Shown here in pieces: positions 59,785-61,626 of a stretch of 61,626 nucleotides of DNA. Position 1 is the first letter of the stretch, and the number at the start of each line of letters is the position of its first letter. The DNA comes from a virus. The DNA lies in IMG/VR virus record IMGVR_UViG_3300046167_000317, positions 1 to 61,626 of that record; one strand, given 5' to 3'. The notes under the pieces are model-generated. The model did no database searches, was not told the origin of the DNA, and saw only the letters and a program-made list of their open reading frames with translations. Made by a program: the position numbers and the translations under genes.

Positions 59785-60534
59785 TTAAAGATAATCAATT
59801 ACTTGGGTGGGATCGGTGTTAGCTATCAACTTGTCAATTGCCTCTCTTTTGATCTGCGAAACACGTACATTTGCAGTGTTTACGTTTATTTTTAGCTTGT
59901 TTGCTATATAGTTAGCAGAATGCTTATCACAATCTAAACCAAAAGATAATCTTAATACTTCGTATTCAATAGGCGTTAAATGCTCTTTCATTAATCCTAA
60001 CAAATAAATATTTAATAAATCTATATTATAAGGTGTTGACTTATCTTCTATTTGATATATAGGATTTTCTTCGTCATTATAATTTTCATCATAGCTTGAA
60101 AATACTGAATTAAAAAATAGTGATACCATTTTATCATCATCAGGGTTTTTACGTATTTGATTTAGCTTATGCTCAGGTATTTTAACATCACCCCGGTTAA
60201 TATCTATTGCGCGTCTTATAGCTCCTTTAATTCTTTTGCTTAAAAAAGATTTTAAAGTTTTTTCAACATCAGACGATTCGTCTATCATTAGCCAATCTAT
60301 TTTATCTACAGCTTTAACTAAGCCTGAGTTACCTTCTTGTATTAAATCGTTAATACTTAATACGCCTGAGGCTTGCTGGGTTGTTGAAAATTTTCTAGCT
60401 AGATTTTCTACCAGTGGCATAAACTTTATTATTAGCTCATCTCTGGTATATTCATCGTAGAACTTTTCAGAAGGTATAGATTTTTTAAGATCCTCTTTGT
60501 ATCTTATGTAATTCTGTACATTATATTTCTTCAT
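59785..60534 (-). CDS. Phage sigma-70-family RNA polymerase sigma factor (249 aa)
   Basis: The N-terminal half has a region-2 layout (ELIIKFMPLVENLARKFSTT, NDLIQEGNSGLVKAVDKIDW, LSKRIKGAIRRAIDINRGDV) and the C-terminal half a region 4 with a helix-turn-helix (LTPIEYEVLRLSFGLDCDKH, then SANYIANKLKINVNTANVRV). It lacks regions 1.1 and most of 3. It should direct host RNA polymerase to phage promoters, possibly the nine 36-bp elements of the leftward arm. Confidence 0.8.
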   Translation of the reverse strand: MKKYNVQNYIRYKEDLKKSIPSEKFYDEYTRDELIIKFMPLVENLARKFSTTQQASGVLSINDLIQEGNSGLVKAVDKIDWLMIDESSDVEKTLKSFLSKRIKGAIRRAIDINRGDVKIPEHKLNQIRKNPDDDKMVSLFFNSVFSSYDENYNDEENPIYQIEDKSTPYNIDLLNIYLLGLMKEHLTPIEYEVLRLSFGLDCDKHSANYIANKLKINVNTANVRVSQIKREAIDKLIANTDPTQVIDYL

Positions 60535-60634
60535 TATTGTTTAGTTTTTCAAATGCCTGTGACATTAGGTTGTTATCTGCATAGTATATATTACCTATAC
60601 TCGCCATCCATTCATTAAAATTATTTGCTATCAT
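60521..60634 (-). CDS. Very small ORF between regulator and sigma factor (37 aa)
   Basis: The 37-codon ORF starts MIANNFNEWMASIGNIYYAD and ends EKLNNNEEI. Its ATG overlaps the TGA of the regulator gene (ATGA), and it runs 14 nt into the sigma-factor gene. The double coupling suggests translation, possibly to adjust sigma-factor synthesis. No family recognised. Confidence 0.55.
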   Translation of the reverse strand: MIANNFNEWMASIGNIYYADNNLMSQAFEKLNNNEEI

Positions 60635-61248
60635 ATTTGTTGATTTAAAAGTGCTTTTTCTTTTTTAAGTTCATTACTCATATTTCTGTATATTGTTCTT
60701 GTTGAACACCCTAATACTATTGCTAATTTTGATATACTTATTTTTTCTGCTTCGTCGTGCATTATTAGCATTGCGTCATATATTTCAGACTCAGATAATT
60801 TTTTTCTGCCTACCATTTGCCCCACTATAGAAAGCTTTTGTCGCATATCTAATCTTGTGTGCTCTTTAAATATAATTTTACGTAATTTATTTGGAGGCTG
60901 TCTATCAAGGTCACTCATGCTAACCTCATATATTATATTGTTTATTGCTGAATCAGATATAGTAAAAGTTACAAAGCCATTTTTTTTATCACACATAAAC
61001 ATACACATGCCTGAGAACTCGTCTGGATCCATTTCAGGATTAAGATACCATAATACATATAAATGCCATCTAAGTGATTTATACGTGTTTATTTTGGCTC
61101 GGCTATTGAACAGTGTATAGCATTCGTAAGTGCCTGCTTCGTAATAGTTTCCCCATGAGTGCACTTCTGTAGGTTTATCATTAACAGGATTTCTTCTATA
61201 TATTATTCGTCTTCGATTAAAATAATCGAGTTGCCGTTCGTATTCCAT
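60631..61248 (-). CDS. Helix-turn-helix DNA-binding regulator (205 aa)
   Basis: The C-terminal 50 residues (KISISKLAIVLGCSTRTIYR, then NMSNELKKEKAL) form a clear helix-turn-helix. The rest (QLDYFNRRRIIYRRNPVNDK; DPDEFSGMCMFMCDKKNG) is not recognised and may sense or bind another phage protein. It is the upstream gene of the sigma-factor operon, and palindromic element C lies 14 nt before its start, an arrangement typical of autoregulation. Confidence 0.65.
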   Translation of the reverse strand: MEYERQLDYFNRRRIIYRRNPVNDKPTEVHSWGNYYEAGTYECYTLFNSRAKINTYKSLRWHLYVLWYLNPEMDPDEFSGMCMFMCDKKNGFVTFTISDSAINNIIYEVSMSDLDRQPPNKLRKIIFKEHTRLDMRQKLSIVGQMVGRKKLSESEIYDAMLIMHDEAEKISISKLAIVLGCSTRTIYRNMSNELKKEKALLNQQI

Positions 61249-61261
61249 TGTGTTTGTTTTA

Positions 61262-61307
61262 TGTGACGTTAGCCTCTTACTATTATATACTACATGCTAT
61301 TGTCACA
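61262..61307 (+). promoter_or_regulatory. Palindromic operator-like element, copy C
   Basis: On the plus strand the element opens TGTGACGTTAGCCTCTTACT and closes CTATTGTCAC, matching the minus-strand reading of copies A and B. Its arms TGTGAC and GTCACA are perfect inverted repeats. It sits between the stop at 61319 and the regulator start at 61248, over the presumed promoter of the regulator-sigma operon (TATAAT-like ATATAATAG within it on the minus strand). Confidence 0.62.
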
Positions 61308-61318
61308 GTTTTTATTAA

Positions 61319-61606
61319 TTATAATTTATACTTAGCTTTAAGTTGAATTAATTTTTGTTTTATTTTTTCCGCCATATTATAATCTTCATTAACTACAGCT
61401 TCATCAAGTTCAAGTTCAAGTTTAATTAATTGATCTTTAATAAGATCTGTTTGACTAATCATACCAAATGATATATTTGCTTCTTCTTGGCTTTGTTCTA
61501 TCATGCTTTGCATATCAGCTTGAAAAGCTTTATCATATTCTTCCTGTTTTGCAGATAACTTTTCTACTATTAAATCTGCTAATTTATTGATTTCTTGTTC
61601 TGTCAT
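61319..61606 (-). CDS. Coiled-coil protein upstream of the regulator operon (95 aa)
   Basis: The 95-residue protein is helical throughout (MTEQEINKLADLIVEKLSAK, LIKLELELDEAVVNEDYNMA, EKIKQKLIQLKAKYKL). The latter part resembles a UVR-like two-helix motif (LDEAVVNEDYNMAEKIKQKL). Its ATG overlaps the TGA of the gene that crosses the window junction. It ends 11 nt before element C. Confidence 0.65.
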   Translation of the reverse strand: MTEQEINKLADLIVEKLSAKQEEYDKAFQADMQSMIEQSQEEANISFGMISQTDLIKDQLIKLELELDEAVVNEDYNMAEKIKQKLIQLKAKYKL

Positions 61607-61626
61607 TGTGGTCTTGTTATTAATTG
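61603..61626 (-). CDS. C-terminal end of the gene cut at base 1 (if the genome is circular)
   Basis: Continuing the frame of the 1-447 gene across the window ends gives seven codons (QLITRPQ) and a TGA at 61605-61603. That TGA overlaps the ATG at 61606 as ATGA. The complete protein would have 156 residues. Confidence 0.75.
   Translation of the reverse strand, partial: QLITRPQ

Noticed and set aside
60559-60606. A fourth copy of the palindromic operator (starts GTGACATTAGG, later CCTATACTCGCC)
   Set aside because: Only the first half matches well, and the segment encodes part of a small ORF with good translational coupling. Probably chance.
1-61626. CRISPR arrays or insertion sequences
   Set aside because: No regularly spaced repeats and no transposase-like genes or terminal inverted repeats were found.

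Overview
The window is the genome of a tailed double-stranded DNA phage. It carries a large terminase, portal, major capsid protein, head-to-tail connectors, tail fibres, internal virion proteins, holin and endolysin, plus a phage replication and nucleotide-metabolism module. No tail sheath or classical tape measure is visible. The portal is large and there is a 2517-residue virion protein next to T7-like internal proteins, so a short-tailed (podovirus) particle is most likely. The DNA is AT-rich. Start codons lie in A/T-rich stretches with no Shine-Dalgarno sequence, a style typical of Bacteroidetes. Together with many small gene families familiar from marine phages, this suggests a marine Bacteroidetes (flavobacterial) host; that is an inference. 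No integrase, repressor module or attachment site was seen, so a lytic life style is likely.

The two ends of the window join. The minus-strand gene cut at base 1 continues in frame from base 61626, gains seven codons, and stops in a TGA that overlaps the ATG of the next gene by the usual ATGA. The window is therefore very probably one complete, circularly closed or circularly permuted genome of 61,626 bases.

The layout has two arms. From a divergent, gene-free region at 6022-6350 the plus strand runs rightward to 49.6 kb: tail fibres (6.6-12.7 kb), GroEL and GroES (13.4-15.2 kb), small lysine-rich proteins and a holin (15.2-18.9 kb), terminase, portal, scaffold and capsid (20.7-28.3 kb), connectors and large structural proteins (28.4-39 kb), internal virion proteins including the giant one (39-48.6 kb), and lysis genes (48.6-49.6 kb). 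The minus strand runs leftward from 6.0 kb through the circle junction to 49.66 kb: first about 20 mostly tiny accessory genes and a tRNA-like RNA, then a regulator, sigma factor, ERF recombinase, exonuclease, SSB, primase-helicase, thymidylate-synthase-like enzyme, MazG-like and nuclease genes, and ribonucleotide reductase. The arms converge on a hairpin terminator at 49.6 kb.

The minus arm carries nine copies of a strictly 36-bp promoter-like element, each just after one gene and 14-34 nt before the next. The phage encodes its own sigma-70-family factor, so a dedicated sigma-promoter pair is a natural hypothesis. Three copies of a separate 45-47-bp imperfect palindrome may be operators, one directly in front of the regulator-sigma operon. 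Other highlights are a 110-nt RNA with an alanine-type acceptor stem (G3-U70) and T-arm but no anticodon arm, resembling the tRNA-like domain of tmRNA; a ThyA homologue with Asn replaced by Asp at the site that selects dUMP over dCMP; and a giant virion protein whose segments are punctuated by five QFSK motifs. No DNA or RNA polymerase gene is visible.
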